DNA from: Streptomyces sp. A 4/2
GTDB lineage: Bacteria; Actinomycetota; Actinomycetes; Streptomycetales; Streptomycetaceae
Reading direction: 5' to 3'
DNA: 39,382 bases
Assembly: GCF_940670765.1 (NCBI RefSeq)
Contig: NZ_CALNVW010000040.1
Span: 1 to 39,382 of the forward strand
Part shown: positions 14,109 to 26,479 of the stretch, piece after piece
Numbering within the stretch: the stretch's first letter is position 1
Layout: each line of letters starts with the position of its first letter
Translations under genes and position numbers: made by a program
The notes under the pieces: generated by a model
Database searches by the model: none
Told to the model about the DNA's origin: nothing
Seen by the model: only the letters and a program-made list of their open reading frames with translations

Positions 14109-15239
14109 CTAGCTCTTGGCCGCGGCGGTCTTGGCCGTCTTGGCCTTGCCGCCGGCCGGAGCCGGAACCGTCTTCCCGGTCTCGTCGCCCGCCGGGGCAC
14201 CCGCGGCGTCCGCAGGAGCCGACTCGGCCGCCGCGTCCTCCGGCCTGACACCGACGCCCAGCTTCTCCAGGATCTTCTTCTCGATCTCATTGGCGAGATC
14301 GGGGTTGTCCTTCAGGAAGTTACGGGCGTTCTCCTTGCCCTGGCCGAGCTGATCGCCCTCGTACGTGTACCAGGCGCCCGCCTTGCGGACGAAGCCGTTC
14401 TCCACGCCCATGTCGATCAGGCCGCCCTCGCGGCTGATGCCCTGGCCGTAGAGGATGTCGAACTCGGCCTGCTTGAAGGGCGGCGCGACCTTGTTCTTGA
14501 CGACCTTCACACGGGTGCGGTTACCGACCGCGTCGGTGCCGTCCTTCAGCGTCTCGATCCGACGGATGTCGAGACGCACCGAGGCGTAGAACTTCAGCGC
14601 CCGGCCACCGGTCGTGGTCTCCGGGGAGCCGAACATCACACCGATCTTCTCGCGGAGCTGGTTGATGAAGATCGCGGTGGTCTTGGACTGGTTCAGCGCA
14701 CTGGTGATCTTACGGAGCGCCTGGCTCATCAGCCGGGCCTGCAGACCCACGTGCGAGTCGCCCATCTCACCCTCGATCTCCGCACGGGGCACCAGGGCCG
14801 CGACGGAGTCGATGACGATCAGGTCCAGCGCACCGGAGCGGATCAGCATGTCCACGATCTCCAGCGCCTGCTCGCCGTTGTCCGGCTGGGACAGGATGAG
14901 GTTGTCGATGTCGACGCCGAGCTTCTTCGCGTACTCGGGGTCGAGGGCGTGTTCGGCGTCGATGAAGGCCACCTGACCGCCGAGCCGCTGCGCATTGGCC
15001 ACCGCGTGCAGCGTCAGGGTCGTCTTGCCGGAGGACTCCGGGCCGTACACCTCGACCACACGGCCGCGCGGCAGTCCGCCGACGCCGAGAGCGACATCGA
15101 GGGCGGTCGATCCGGTGGGGATGACCTCGATGGGTTCGTTCGGCCGCTCGCCGAGGCGCATCACCGCGCCCTTGCCGAATTGCCGTTCAATCTGTGCGAG
15201 AGCGGCGTCCAACGCCTTCTCGCGGTCGTTACCTGCCAT
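14109..15239 (-). CDS. recA: Recombinase RecA
   Basis: A 376-residue RecA. It carries out ATP-dependent strand exchange and stimulates LexA self-cleavage. Walker A is GPESSGKT at residues 66-73, Walker B is in LDLIVIDSVAALVPR, and the DNA-binding loops L1/L2 (MSQALRK region; GGRALKFYASVR) are intact. The C-terminal 50 residues are the Ala/Glu/Lys-rich tail typical of Streptomyces. The start is ATG at 15239 (MAGNDREKALDAAL) with GGTGGA upstream; an in-frame start 22 codons earlier is not conserved-looking. It has an SOS-type promoter at 15367-15395 and a leader of about 120 nt, and forms an operon with recX. Confidence 0.99.
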   Translation of the reverse strand: MAGNDREKALDAALAQIERQFGKGAVMRLGERPNEPIEVIPTGSTALDVALGVGGLPRGRVVEVYGPESSGKTTLTLHAVANAQRLGGQVAFIDAEHALDPEYAKKLGVDIDNLILSQPDNGEQALEIVDMLIRSGALDLIVIDSVAALVPRAEIEGEMGDSHVGLQARLMSQALRKITSALNQSKTTAIFINQLREKIGVMFGSPETTTGGRALKFYASVRLDIRRIETLKDGTDAVGNRTRVKVVKNKVAPPFKQAEFDILYGQGISREGGLIDMGVENGFVRKAGAWYTYEGDQLGQGKENARNFLKDNPDLANEIEKKILEKLGVGVRPEDAAAESAPADAAGAPAGDETGKTVPAPAGGKAKTAKTAAAKS

Positions 15240-15366
15240 GGGTTCCACCCGATTTGCTTGTGTCGATCGCTTCACGTCACAGACGCTAACCCCTGCCACT
15301 GACAATGGGCCCCGACGCCCGTCCGGCCTGTGGACAACTCATCCGAGCACCCGGGCCGAAATCCCA

Positions 15367-15395
15367 TGAGAATGGATGTTCGATTTCGGTGTCAA
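15367..15395 (-). promoter_or_regulatory. recA promoter with SOS (LexA) box
   Basis: Read on the minus strand, TTGACA (15395-15390) is followed after 17 nt by TTCTCA (15372-15367). Overlapping the spacer and -10 box is TCGAAC-N4-ATTCTC (15383-15368), the imperfect GAACATCCATTCTC element known from Streptomyces recA promoters. It is a degenerate form of the actinobacterial LexA site TCGAAC-N4-GTTCGA. LexA binding here would block polymerase. Confidence 0.75.
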
Positions 15396-15412
15396 GCGCA
15401 CCACACGGCCGC

Positions 15413-16708
15413 TCAGACGCTGTCGTCGCCGCTGTTCCCCGGGGGTGGCACCCGTCCCGCGAAGACCGAATCACGCACCCGCGCGGGCATCGGGACAGCG
15501 TCCCTGAGCCGACGCCTGCCGTGGACGCGCGGGTCGTCCGTCACGTCGTACCGCCGCACATAGGCACCCAGGAACGCCTGGAGCGTCGCCACCGCCGGAA
15601 TCGCGATCAGTGCTCCGACCGCGCCCAGCAGCGCGGTCCCCGCGATGACCGAGCCGAAGGCCACGGCCGGATGGATGTCGACGGCCTTCGCCGTGAGCTT
15701 CGGCTGGAGCAGATAATTCTCGAACTGCTGGTAGACCACCACGAAGACCAGCACCCACAGCGCGTACCAGGGGTTGACCGTAAAGGCGAGCAGCATGGGC
15801 AGAGCGCCCGCCAGATACGTGCCGATGGTCGGGATGAACTGGGAGATCAGTCCGACCCACAGCGCCAGCGCGGGGGCGTACGGCACGCCCAGCGCGACCA
15901 GCAGGACGTAGTGGGCGACCCCGGAGACCAGGGCCATCACGCCGCGCGAGTAGAGGTAGCCGCCGGTCTTGTCGACGGCGATCTCCCAGGCCCGCAACAC
16001 CTCGGCCTGCTTCGACGGCGGCAGCACGGAGCACAGCGCGCGCCGCAGCCGCGGTCCGTCGGCCGCGAGGTAGAAGGCGAACAGGAAGATCGTCAGCAGC
16101 CGGAAGAGGCCGCCCAGCACGGTGGTCGAGACATCGAGCACACCGCTCGCACTGTTCTGGACGTACTTCTGCAGCCAGTCCGAGTGGAGCAGGCTGTCCT
16201 GGACCTGGACCCGTGACAGTTCGGTGTGGAAGCTGTGGTTGATCCAGTTGATCACCGAGTCGAGGTACTTGGGGAACTCCTCGACCATGTCCACGATCTG
16301 TCCGGCCAGCATCGAGCCGAGCAGGAAGATGAACCCGGCCGAGGCGAGCGCCACTCCGAAGAAGACCAGAAAGGTGGCGAGGCCGCGCCGCATACCGCGC
16401 GCCGCCATCCGCCCCACGGCCGGTTCGACCGCGAGCGCCAGGAAGAACGCGATGAGGATATTGGTGAGCAGCCCGATGAGCTGGTAGAAGGCCCAGCTGC
16501 CCAGTTGGAAGCAGGCGACGAGCGCGAGCGCGAGCACCATCGCCTTGGGCAGCCAGCGGGGCATCTGCGCCGCACGCGCCGGACCCGCCGCCGTCGTGCG
16601 GCCTGCGGACGGCGAAGTCCCGGGCGGAGTCGCTTCCCCGGTCGTCCGGTCCTCGGCGGTCTCGTCCGCGGTCATCTGGTCCTCGGCAGTCTCATCGGTC
16701 GGTGCCAC
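15413..16708 (-). CDS. AI-2E family transporter (putative permease)
   Basis: A 431-residue polytopic membrane protein of the AI-2E/YdiK family with about seven to eight hydrophobic segments between residues 55 and 370. The family core is visible in ALPMLLAFTVNPWYALWVL and QQFENYLLQPKL. The N-terminal 50 residues and the last 50 are polar and cytoplasmic-looking, and the N-terminus holds an imperfect repeat of ETAEDxxT. The start is GTG at 16708. Family members include exporters and ion antiporters, so AI-2 transport should not be assumed. Its 3' end lies 18 nt from the -35 box of recA; read-through could contribute to recA. Confidence 0.88.
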   Translation of the reverse strand: MAPTDETAEDQMTADETAEDRTTGEATPPGTSPSAGRTTAAGPARAAQMPRWLPKAMVLALALVACFQLGSWAFYQLIGLLTNILIAFFLALAVEPAVGRMAARGMRRGLATFLVFFGVALASAGFIFLLGSMLAGQIVDMVEEFPKYLDSVINWINHSFHTELSRVQVQDSLLHSDWLQKYVQNSASGVLDVSTTVLGGLFRLLTIFLFAFYLAADGPRLRRALCSVLPPSKQAEVLRAWEIAVDKTGGYLYSRGVMALVSGVAHYVLLVALGVPYAPALALWVGLISQFIPTIGTYLAGALPMLLAFTVNPWYALWVLVFVVVYQQFENYLLQPKLTAKAVDIHPAVAFGSVIAGTALLGAVGALIAIPAVATLQAFLGAYVRRYDVTDDPRVHGRRRLRDAVPMPARVRDSVFAGRVPPPGNSGDDSV

Positions 16709-16767
16709 GGGCCCAGTCTCGCCTACCCGCGCGGCACCCGGCCGCCCGCCCTCCTGGTCGGCGGCCC

Positions 16768-16962
16768 TCAGCGTTTGTCCTCGGGAATCCCGACCGCCGT
16801 GCAGACACCCCGCCAGACGTCCTTCGTCTCCCAGCCCGCGGCCAGTGCCTCGTGCACCGTACGTCCGCCGAGCTCTGCCATCACATGGTCCCGGGCGAAC
16901 GAATCGGCGTACCCCTCGCCGAAGTGTTCCGCCATCCGTTCCCAGAAAATCGTCAACCGCAT
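16768..16962 (-). CDS. DUF3046 protein
   Basis: A 64-residue acidic protein (MRLTIFWERMAEHFG...) matching DUF3046, a small actinobacterial family commonly found beside recA-recX. No membrane segment or catalytic motif is visible. It is transcribed in the same direction as the AI-2E gene, 59 nt upstream of it. The function is unknown; conserved linkage to recA hints at, but does not prove, a DNA-repair role. Confidence 0.85.
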   Translation of the reverse strand: MRLTIFWERMAEHFGEGYADSFARDHVMAELGGRTVHEALAAGWETKDVWRGVCTAVGIPEDKR

Positions 16963-17007
16963 GAGTTCAGTATCCAGCCCCTGGGAGTGCAGCCCTGCCC
17001 GTCGCCC

Positions 17008-17035
17008 TTGTCCTGGGCGCTTCGCGCTCTACCGT
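17008..17035 (+). promoter_or_regulatory. Candidate leaderless promoter
   Basis: TTGTCC (17008-17013), 16-nt spacer, TACCGT (17030-17035), then 6 nt to the ATG at 17042. This spacing would start the mRNA at the initiation codon itself, which fits the lack of a good ribosome site. Confidence 0.5.
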
Positions 17036-17041
17036 CGGAAC

Positions 17042-17956
17042 ATGGCTGGAACCGGAGCATCTTCTCTCGCACGCGCCGAGCACTTCATCTGGCTGACGGC
17101 CCGGGTGCTCGAACAGCGGCGGTTCGCGTACCACTTCCTCGACGGGCGGGCCGACGCCGTCGACGCCGCTCTCGCCGCCTATCTCAACGAGGACGGCGGC
17201 TTCGGCCACGCCCTCGAACCCGATCTCCGCGGCCCGGTCAGCCAGCCGCTGCACACCGCGCACGCGCTGCACGTGCTCGACTCCGTGGGGCGCTGCGGGG
17301 GTATGCGCGTGGAGCGGGTCTGCCGTTATCTGACCGAGGTGTCCACCAGGGACGGTGCGCTGCCCGCGGTCCACCCTTCCCAGCGCGGTTATCCGTGCGC
17401 GCCCTTCATCCCGGTCGTCGACGACCCGCCGAGCGAGCTCCTCGCGACCGGCCCCGTGGTGGGGCTGCTGCACCGCAACGAGGTGTGGCACGCCTGGCTC
17501 TTCCGGGCGACCGACTTCTGCTGGACGGCGGTCGACGCCCTGGAGAGTTCCCATCCATACGAGATCCAGGCCGCGGTCGCCTTCCTGGACGGTGTCCCCG
17601 ACCGGTCACGGGCCGAGGCCGCCGCCGACCGGCTGGGCAGGCAGGTACGGGAGCAGCGGCTGGCCGTGCTGGACCCGCAGGACCGTGCGTCGTACCCGGT
17701 AGCCCCGGGGTACGCACCCGGCGAGCAGCACTTCCCGCACGACTACGCGCGCGTGCCGGGCTCGCTCGCGCGTGGCTGGTTCACGGACGACGAGATGAGC
17801 CGCTCCCTGGACCACCTCGCGGACGAACAAGGGCAGGACGGCGGCTGGCCGGTCAACTGGCGCTCCTGGGCGCCGGGGACGCAGTTCGAAGCGCGGCCGA
17901 TGGTGACGATCCAGGCGCTGCTGACGCTACGGGCCCACGGACGCGCCGTCGTCTGA
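17042..17956 (+). CDS. Toroid-fold (prenyltransferase/squalene cyclase-like) protein of unknown function
   Basis: A 304-residue soluble protein with two repeats reminiscent of the alpha/alpha-toroid of terpenoid cyclases and prenyltransferases: EDGGFGHALEPDLRGP near residue 55 and EQGQDGGWPVNW near residue 270. It lacks the DxDD or DDxxD motifs of real cyclases, so it is probably not one. It is a familiar conserved hypothetical in Streptomyces. The ATG at 17042 follows a leaderless-type promoter. It is monocistronic, divergent from DUF3046 (79 nt apart) and convergent with azlD. I cannot assign a reaction. Confidence 0.82.
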   Translation: MAGTGASSLARAEHFIWLTARVLEQRRFAYHFLDGRADAVDAALAAYLNEDGGFGHALEPDLRGPVSQPLHTAHALHVLDSVGRCGGMRVERVCRYLTEVSTRDGALPAVHPSQRGYPCAPFIPVVDDPPSELLATGPVVGLLHRNEVWHAWLFRATDFCWTAVDALESSHPYEIQAAVAFLDGVPDRSRAEAAADRLGRQVREQRLAVLDPQDRASYPVAPGYAPGEQHFPHDYARVPGSLARGWFTDDEMSRSLDHLADEQGQDGGWPVNWRSWAPGTQFEARPMVTIQALLTLRAHGRAVV

Positions 17957-17965
17957 CGCATCACG

Positions 17966-17985
17966 CGGCGGGAGGGTGCCCGCCG
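17966..17985. terminator. Hairpin between convergent genes
   Basis: CGGCGGG (17966-17972), loop AGGGTG, CCCGCCG (17979-17985): a 7-bp perfect stem 9 nt after the stop at 17956 and facing the azlD stop at 18019. Likely a bidirectional terminator. Confidence 0.55.
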
Positions 17986-18018
17986 GTCACGGGCGATCAG
18001 CCGCTTCGCCGCTGCGGC

Positions 18019-18324
18019 TCAGCCGAGGGCCCGGACACCTCCGGCCACCACCACGGCCGCCGTGACGACCACCAGGAAAGGGGCTCGCAGCACCAGAGCG
18101 AGCGCCGCTGCCGCGACCCCGGCCGCCCGCGCGTCGAGAACGATCTGCTGCCCGTCACCGAAAGTCTGCTGAGCGGTGAGCGCGGCCAGCAACGCGACCG
18201 GCAGCAGCGCCGACAGCTTCTTGACGAGCGGACGTTCAAGGGCCCCCGCAGGGACCATCAGTCCGAGCAGCTTGACGAGGTAGCAGCCGACGGCTGTCGC
18301 CCCGATGGCGATCCAGACGTTCAC
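18019..18324 (-). CDS. azlD: AzlD-family branched-chain amino acid exporter subunit
   Basis: A 101-residue membrane protein with three to four hydrophobic helices (WIAIGATAVGCYLVKLLGL, LPVALLAALTAQQTF, and a C-terminal pair). It matches AzlD, the small partner of AzlC in branched-chain amino-acid efflux. The GTG start at 18324 overlaps the azlC stop (GTGA), so the two are translated together. The length fits the family (about 100-110 residues). Confidence 0.88.
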   Translation of the reverse strand: MNVWIAIGATAVGCYLVKLLGLMVPAGALERPLVKKLSALLPVALLAALTAQQTFGDGQQIVLDARAAGVAAAALALVLRAPFLVVVTAAVVVAGGVRALG

Positions 18325-19226
18325 CGGTCCTCCTTCTCGGCCGTACGGTTCTCGGCCGTACGGTTCTCGGTCACAGCGCGTTCCGTCGCAGGGTTCTCCG
18401 TCGCACGGCTCTGTGCCGCAGGGCTCCCTGCCACAGGGCCCTCTGCCACGGGGTTCTCTGCCACGGGGTTCTCTGCCACGGGGTCGCCGACCGTGGAGTT
18501 CCTGGCGGCGCCACGGCCTGCGCGCCCCTTGAGGAACAGCACGAGCGGCGCCGAGAGCGCCGCGACCAGCACGGGCACCCCGCCGGGCAGCAGCGGCAGC
18601 AGTCCCAGCCCCAGGACGACGGCGAGCCCGGCGACCGCGCGCTCCGTCGTGGTCCGCAGCATCGGCGCGAGCAGCGCCAGGAAGACCGCGGGCCCCGCGG
18701 CGTCGAGCCCCCACGCGTCGGTGTCGCCGAGCGCCTCCGCGCCCAGCGCGCCGAGCAGCGTGGTGATGTTCCACAGCACGTAAAGCGTCAGGCCCGTGGC
18801 GGTGAACCCGATGCGGGCGGCCCGCCGGGTGGGCTGGATAAGGGTGACAGCCGTCGTCTCGTCGATCACCCAGTGAGCGGCGAAGGGACGTACGGCTCGC
18901 GGCAGGTCGAGCAGCTGGGACAGCCGCAGTCCGTAGAACGTGTTGCGGACGCCGAGGAAGAAGGCGCCGGCCGCGGCGGTGAACGGGCTGCCGCCCGCCG
19001 CCAGCGCGCCGACCAGTGCGAACTGCGAGGCCCCGGTGAACACCAGCAGGCTGAGTACACAGGTCTGCAGCATGCTGAGCCCGGAGCCCGCCGAGGTCAC
19101 GCCGAAGGCGAAGCCGGAGAGTCCGACGGCGACGCCGACGCCGAGCGCGTCCCTGATGACGGCCGAGTCCGGTTTGGGTTCCGGAGCTGCGCCGGTTTCG
19201 GTGAGTGCTGTCTGTTCTGTTGCCAC
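18321..19226 (-). CDS. azlC: AzlC-family branched-chain amino acid exporter with repetitive tail
   Basis: A 301-residue polytopic membrane protein. The AzlC core covers about residues 20-245, with GVAVGLSGFAFGV, FTGASQFALVGALAAGG, GVRNTFYGLRLS and HWVIDETTAV recognisable. AzlC proteins are normally about 230-250 residues. This one adds a hydrophilic tail of about 55 residues built on xVAENP/xTENR pentads, encoded by a 15-nt minisatellite. The start chosen is GTG at 19226, 10 nt after the araC stop; no strong ribosome site is seen, so coupling to araC is possible. Operon araC-azlC-azlD. Confidence 0.88.
   Translation of the reverse strand: MATEQTALTETGAAPEPKPDSAVIRDALGVGVAVGLSGFAFGVTSAGSGLSMLQTCVLSLLVFTGASQFALVGALAAGGSPFTAAAGAFFLGVRNTFYGLRLSQLLDLPRAVRPFAAHWVIDETTAVTLIQPTRRAARIGFTATGLTLYVLWNITTLLGALGAEALGDTDAWGLDAAGPAVFLALLAPMLRTTTERAVAGLAVVLGLGLLPLLPGGVPVLVAALSAPLVLFLKGRAGRGAARNSTVGDPVAENPVAENPVAEGPVAGSPAAQSRATENPATERAVTENRTAENRTAEKEDR
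18332..18482. repeat. 15-nt coding minisatellite in azlC 3' end
   Basis: About ten contiguous 15-nt units (for example GGTTCTCTGCCACGG on the plus strand) run from 18332 to 18482. Units at the azlD end (CGGCCGTAC type) and at the inner end (TGCCACGG type) are nearly identical to their neighbours, while those between have diverged. Each unit encodes five residues, so copy-number change keeps the azlC frame. Confidence 0.92.
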
Positions 19227-19236
19227 ATCGGTGACG

Positions 19237-20094
19237 CTACGAGAGCCATGCCTGACCGGTCTTGTACGTTCTTGCACGACCTCGCTGGTACGAACCCGGC
19301 GGGACCCCCACGATCCGGGTGAAGTGCCGGTTCAGATGCGGCTGGTCGGTGAAGCCGACGGCGACAGCCACCTCCGCGGGTGGCGTACCCGCCTCCAGCA
19401 GGTGCCGGGCGCGCCGTACCCGCGCGTCGGTGAGCCAGGTGTGCGGTGGCATGCCGTACGCGTCCCTGAAGGCGCGCAGCAGGGCGAACGGACTGGTGCC
19501 GAGGTCGCCGGCGAGCCGCTCCAGGGACGGCGGGCGCACCATCCGCTCCTCCAGCACGGCACGCGCGCGGGCCGCGTCGACCGCTCCGGCCGTGAGCGGC
19601 GGACGCTCCGGGAGGCGGCCTCCGTGCGTACGCAGCAGTCGCGCCACGGCGAGCCTCAGCAGGCTGTCGGCGGCCAGCGCGTTGCCCTGTTCGGCGGCCC
19701 GGTGCACCCCGACGACGAGCCGTGCGGCATCCGGGACGTCCACGACCGGCGAGGTGAAGCCGACCGGGCCGCTCAGTGTGCTGATGTCCGCCGCGACCTC
19801 GGCGACGAGCCCGGCCGCCGGGTAGAGCGTGCGATACGTCCACCCTTCGGGCACCCCCGCATAGCCGGTGTGCGGGGTGTCGGGATTCACCAGTGCGAGC
19901 TGACCGGCGCCCGCCCTGACGAGCTCGTTCCCGTGGTGGAACGCCTCGACGCCGTGGGTGATCGCGGCGATGACGAACGTCTCGTGCGTGTGCCGGGCGA
20001 AGCTCTTCCGGATGTAGCGGGCATGCAGCAGATCGACACCGGGCAGCTCGTCGAGCTGCCAGTGCCGTGCCCGCTCCTCGGCGCCCGGACCCAT
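19237..20094 (-). CDS. AraC-family transcriptional regulator
   Basis: A 285-residue regulator with an N-terminal cupin-type AraC ligand-binding domain (about 10-140; FARHTHETFVIAAITHGVEAF) and a C-terminal double helix-turn-helix (about 180-275; SLERLAGDLGTSPFALLRAFRD and VAVAVGFTDQPHLNRHFTRIVG). The start is ATG at 20094 (MGPGAEERARHW). It lies directly upstream of azlC-azlD with a 10-nt gap, so it probably controls that exporter in response to an amino acid. It is divergent from lhr, with 58 nt between starts. Confidence 0.93.
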   Translation of the reverse strand: MGPGAEERARHWQLDELPGVDLLHARYIRKSFARHTHETFVIAAITHGVEAFHHGNELVRAGAGQLALVNPDTPHTGYAGVPEGWTYRTLYPAAGLVAEVAADISTLSGPVGFTSPVVDVPDAARLVVGVHRAAEQGNALAADSLLRLAVARLLRTHGGRLPERPPLTAGAVDAARARAVLEERMVRPPSLERLAGDLGTSPFALLRAFRDAYGMPPHTWLTDARVRRARHLLEAGTPPAEVAVAVGFTDQPHLNRHFTRIVGVPPGSYQRGRARTYKTGQAWLS

Positions 20095-20152
20095 GCATCC
20101 ATTGTTTCCGCTGGTCCGGGCAGTTGTCAGTGGCGGGGTGCACGATGGGGAC

Positions 20153-24778
<4,626 letters not shown>

Positions 24779-24828
24779 AAGCGCTGAGCACCGCACGTCA
24801 CGACAGCCCGTTCCGCAGAGGGAGGGAC

Positions 24829-25635
24829 ATGCCCGAGGGAGACAGCGTCGTCCAGGCCGCCCGGCGACTGCACACCGCTCTGTCCGGCCACCCCCTCACC
24901 CGTTTCGACCTGCGCGTACCACGGTTCGCCACCGCCGATCTCACCGGGCGCACCGTCCTCGACGTCACCCCGCGCGGCAAGCATCTGCTCATGCGGATCG
25001 AAGGCGGCCTCACCCTCCACAGCCATCTGCGGATGGACGGTGCCTGGAAGGTCTTCGCCCCCGGCGAGCGCTGGCGGGGCGGGCCGTCCCACGAGATTCG
25101 CGCCGTCCTCGCCACCGCCGACCGCACCACCGTCGGCTACCGCCTTCCGGTTCTCGACCTGCTGCGCACCACCGACGAGGACAGCGTGGTGGGCCATCTC
25201 GGTCCCGACCTGCTGGGACCCGGCTGGGACCCCGACCGGGCCCTGGCCAATCTGCTGACCGACGCCGCCCGCCCGCTCGGCGAAGCCCTCCTCGACCAGC
25301 GCAACCTCGCCGGGATCGGCAACATTTTCACATCCGAGATCTGCTTCGTGCTGCGCGCCACCCCCTGGCTCCCGGTCGGTGAACTCCCGCGGCCCGAGCG
25401 GGCCGTGGCGGTCTCCAAGAAGCTCCTGGAGGCCAACCGCGAGCGGCCCGTCCGTACGACGACGGGTCTGTGGAACCACCGCCTGTACGTCTACGGCCGC
25501 GCACCCCGACCGTGCCTGCGCTGCTCCACCCCCGTACGCACGGCGGACCAGGGCGACGGCAGCAGCAGGCGTCCTGCGTACTGGTGCCCCCGGTGCCAGT
25601 CGGGCCCCGCCCCGCAGACCGCCCCGCTCAGCTGA
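24829..25635 (+). CDS. nei: Fpg/Nei-family DNA glycosylase (Nei2-like)
   Basis: A 268-residue base-excision-repair glycosylase/AP lyase for oxidised bases. After removal of Met, Pro2 is the nucleophile (MPEGDSV) and Glu3 is the partner catalytic residue. A conserved lysine sits in PRGKHLLM, and the helix-two-turn-helix region contains LLDQRNLAGIGNIFTSE. The C-terminal zinc finger has CLRC then CPRC, with an insert of about 20 residues between the pairs. The start is ATG at 24829 behind GGAGGGAC, an excellent ribosome site. It is very likely in one transcript with lhr, pointing to a joint repair role. Confidence 0.94.
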   Translation: MPEGDSVVQAARRLHTALSGHPLTRFDLRVPRFATADLTGRTVLDVTPRGKHLLMRIEGGLTLHSHLRMDGAWKVFAPGERWRGGPSHEIRAVLATADRTTVGYRLPVLDLLRTTDEDSVVGHLGPDLLGPGWDPDRALANLLTDAARPLGEALLDQRNLAGIGNIFTSEICFVLRATPWLPVGELPRPERAVAVSKKLLEANRERPVRTTTGLWNHRLYVYGRAPRPCLRCSTPVRTADQGDGSSRRPAYWCPRCQSGPAPQTAPLS

Positions 25636-25663
25636 CGGTCCAAATCCGGCACCGGCACATCAG

Positions 25664-25693
25664 TTGACGGGGTGTCAGATGCGGTCGTACGGT
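25664..25693 (+). promoter_or_regulatory. Candidate leaderless promoter of the SDR gene
   Basis: TTGACG (25664-25669), 18-nt spacer, TACGGT (25688-25693), then 6 nt to the ATG at 25700, so transcription would start at the initiation codon. The -35 box and early spacer form TGACG-N3-TGTCA, a partial dyad that could be an operator. Confidence 0.5.
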
Positions 25694-25699
25694 CCCGTC

Positions 25700-26479
25700 A
25701 TGCCCGTCAAGGCGTACGACCTCACCGGCCGCACCGCGTTCGTCACCGGCGCCGCGAGCGGCATCGGCCGCGCCACTGCCGTGCTCCTCGCGGAAGCAGG
25801 CGCCACCGTCCACTGCGCGGACCGCGACGAAGCGGGCCTGCACGAGACCCGGGCCCTGATCGGGAACACCGGCGGCGCCGCACACCTCCACCCGCTCGAC
25901 GTCTCCGATCGCACCGCGGTGGAGACGGCGGTGGAAGCGGCCACGGCCACCTCGGGCCGACTGGACATCCTGGCGGCCATCGCCGGCATCATGCACAGCA
26001 GCCCCGTCCTGGAGACACGCGACGAGGACCTCGACCGCGTTCTCGCCATCAATTTCAAGGGTGTGCTGTACGCGTGCCAGGCCGCCGCCCGCGCCATGAT
26101 CGCAGCGGGCACCCGGGGCAGCATCGTCACGATGGCCTCGGGCGCGGTGGACACCGGTGGCCCCGGGCTGCTCTGTTACGGCGTCACCAAGGCCGCCGTG
26201 GTGCAGCTGACCAAGACACTCGCCACCGAGGTGGGCCCGCACGGCATCCGGGTCAACGCGGTCGCGCCCGGCTGGATCCGCACACCGATGACCGAGCGGC
26301 ACAACAACTCGGAGGCGCAGGCGCACACCGCCACGCTCATGTCCCGGCTGTCCCCGTTGGGCAAGGTCGGTGAGCCTGCGGACATCGCACACGCCGTACT
26401 GCATCTGGCATCCGACGCCGCCGGATTCACGACGGGTCAGATCCTGCGGCCGAACGGCGGCGTCGCCATGCCCTGGTAG
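25700..26479 (+). CDS. Short-chain dehydrogenase/reductase (SDR)
   Basis: A 259-residue classical SDR. The cofactor motif TGAASGIG is at residues 17-24, NFKGVLYACQAA and the catalytic Ser near position 150 lie in the middle, the YxxxK motif is YGVTK, and the C-terminal end has PNGGVAMPW. An aspartate in ADRDEAG suggests preference for NAD(H). The substrate is unknown. Two starts are possible: ATG at 25679 and ATG at 25700. The latter is chosen because it sits 6 nt after a -10 box, giving a leaderless message. The 3' end overlaps by 53 nt the end of the small convergent gene at 26427. Confidence 0.9.
   Translation: MPVKAYDLTGRTAFVTGAASGIGRATAVLLAEAGATVHCADRDEAGLHETRALIGNTGGAAHLHPLDVSDRTAVETAVEAATATSGRLDILAAIAGIMHSSPVLETRDEDLDRVLAINFKGVLYACQAAARAMIAAGTRGSIVTMASGAVDTGGPGLLCYGVTKAAVVQLTKTLATEVGPHGIRVNAVAPGWIRTPMTERHNNSEAQAHTATLMSRLSPLGKVGEPADIAHAVLHLASDAAGFTTGQILRPNGGVAMPW

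Noticed and set aside
15413..16708. Calling this an AI-2 quorum-signal exporter
   Set aside because: The family name is historical; members include ion antiporters and unknown permeases, and nothing here shows AI-2 as substrate.
16702..18783. 693-codon plus-strand frame spanning the toroid gene, azlD and azlC
   Set aside because: It is Arg/Pro-rich, crosses several real genes on both strands and holds no domain.
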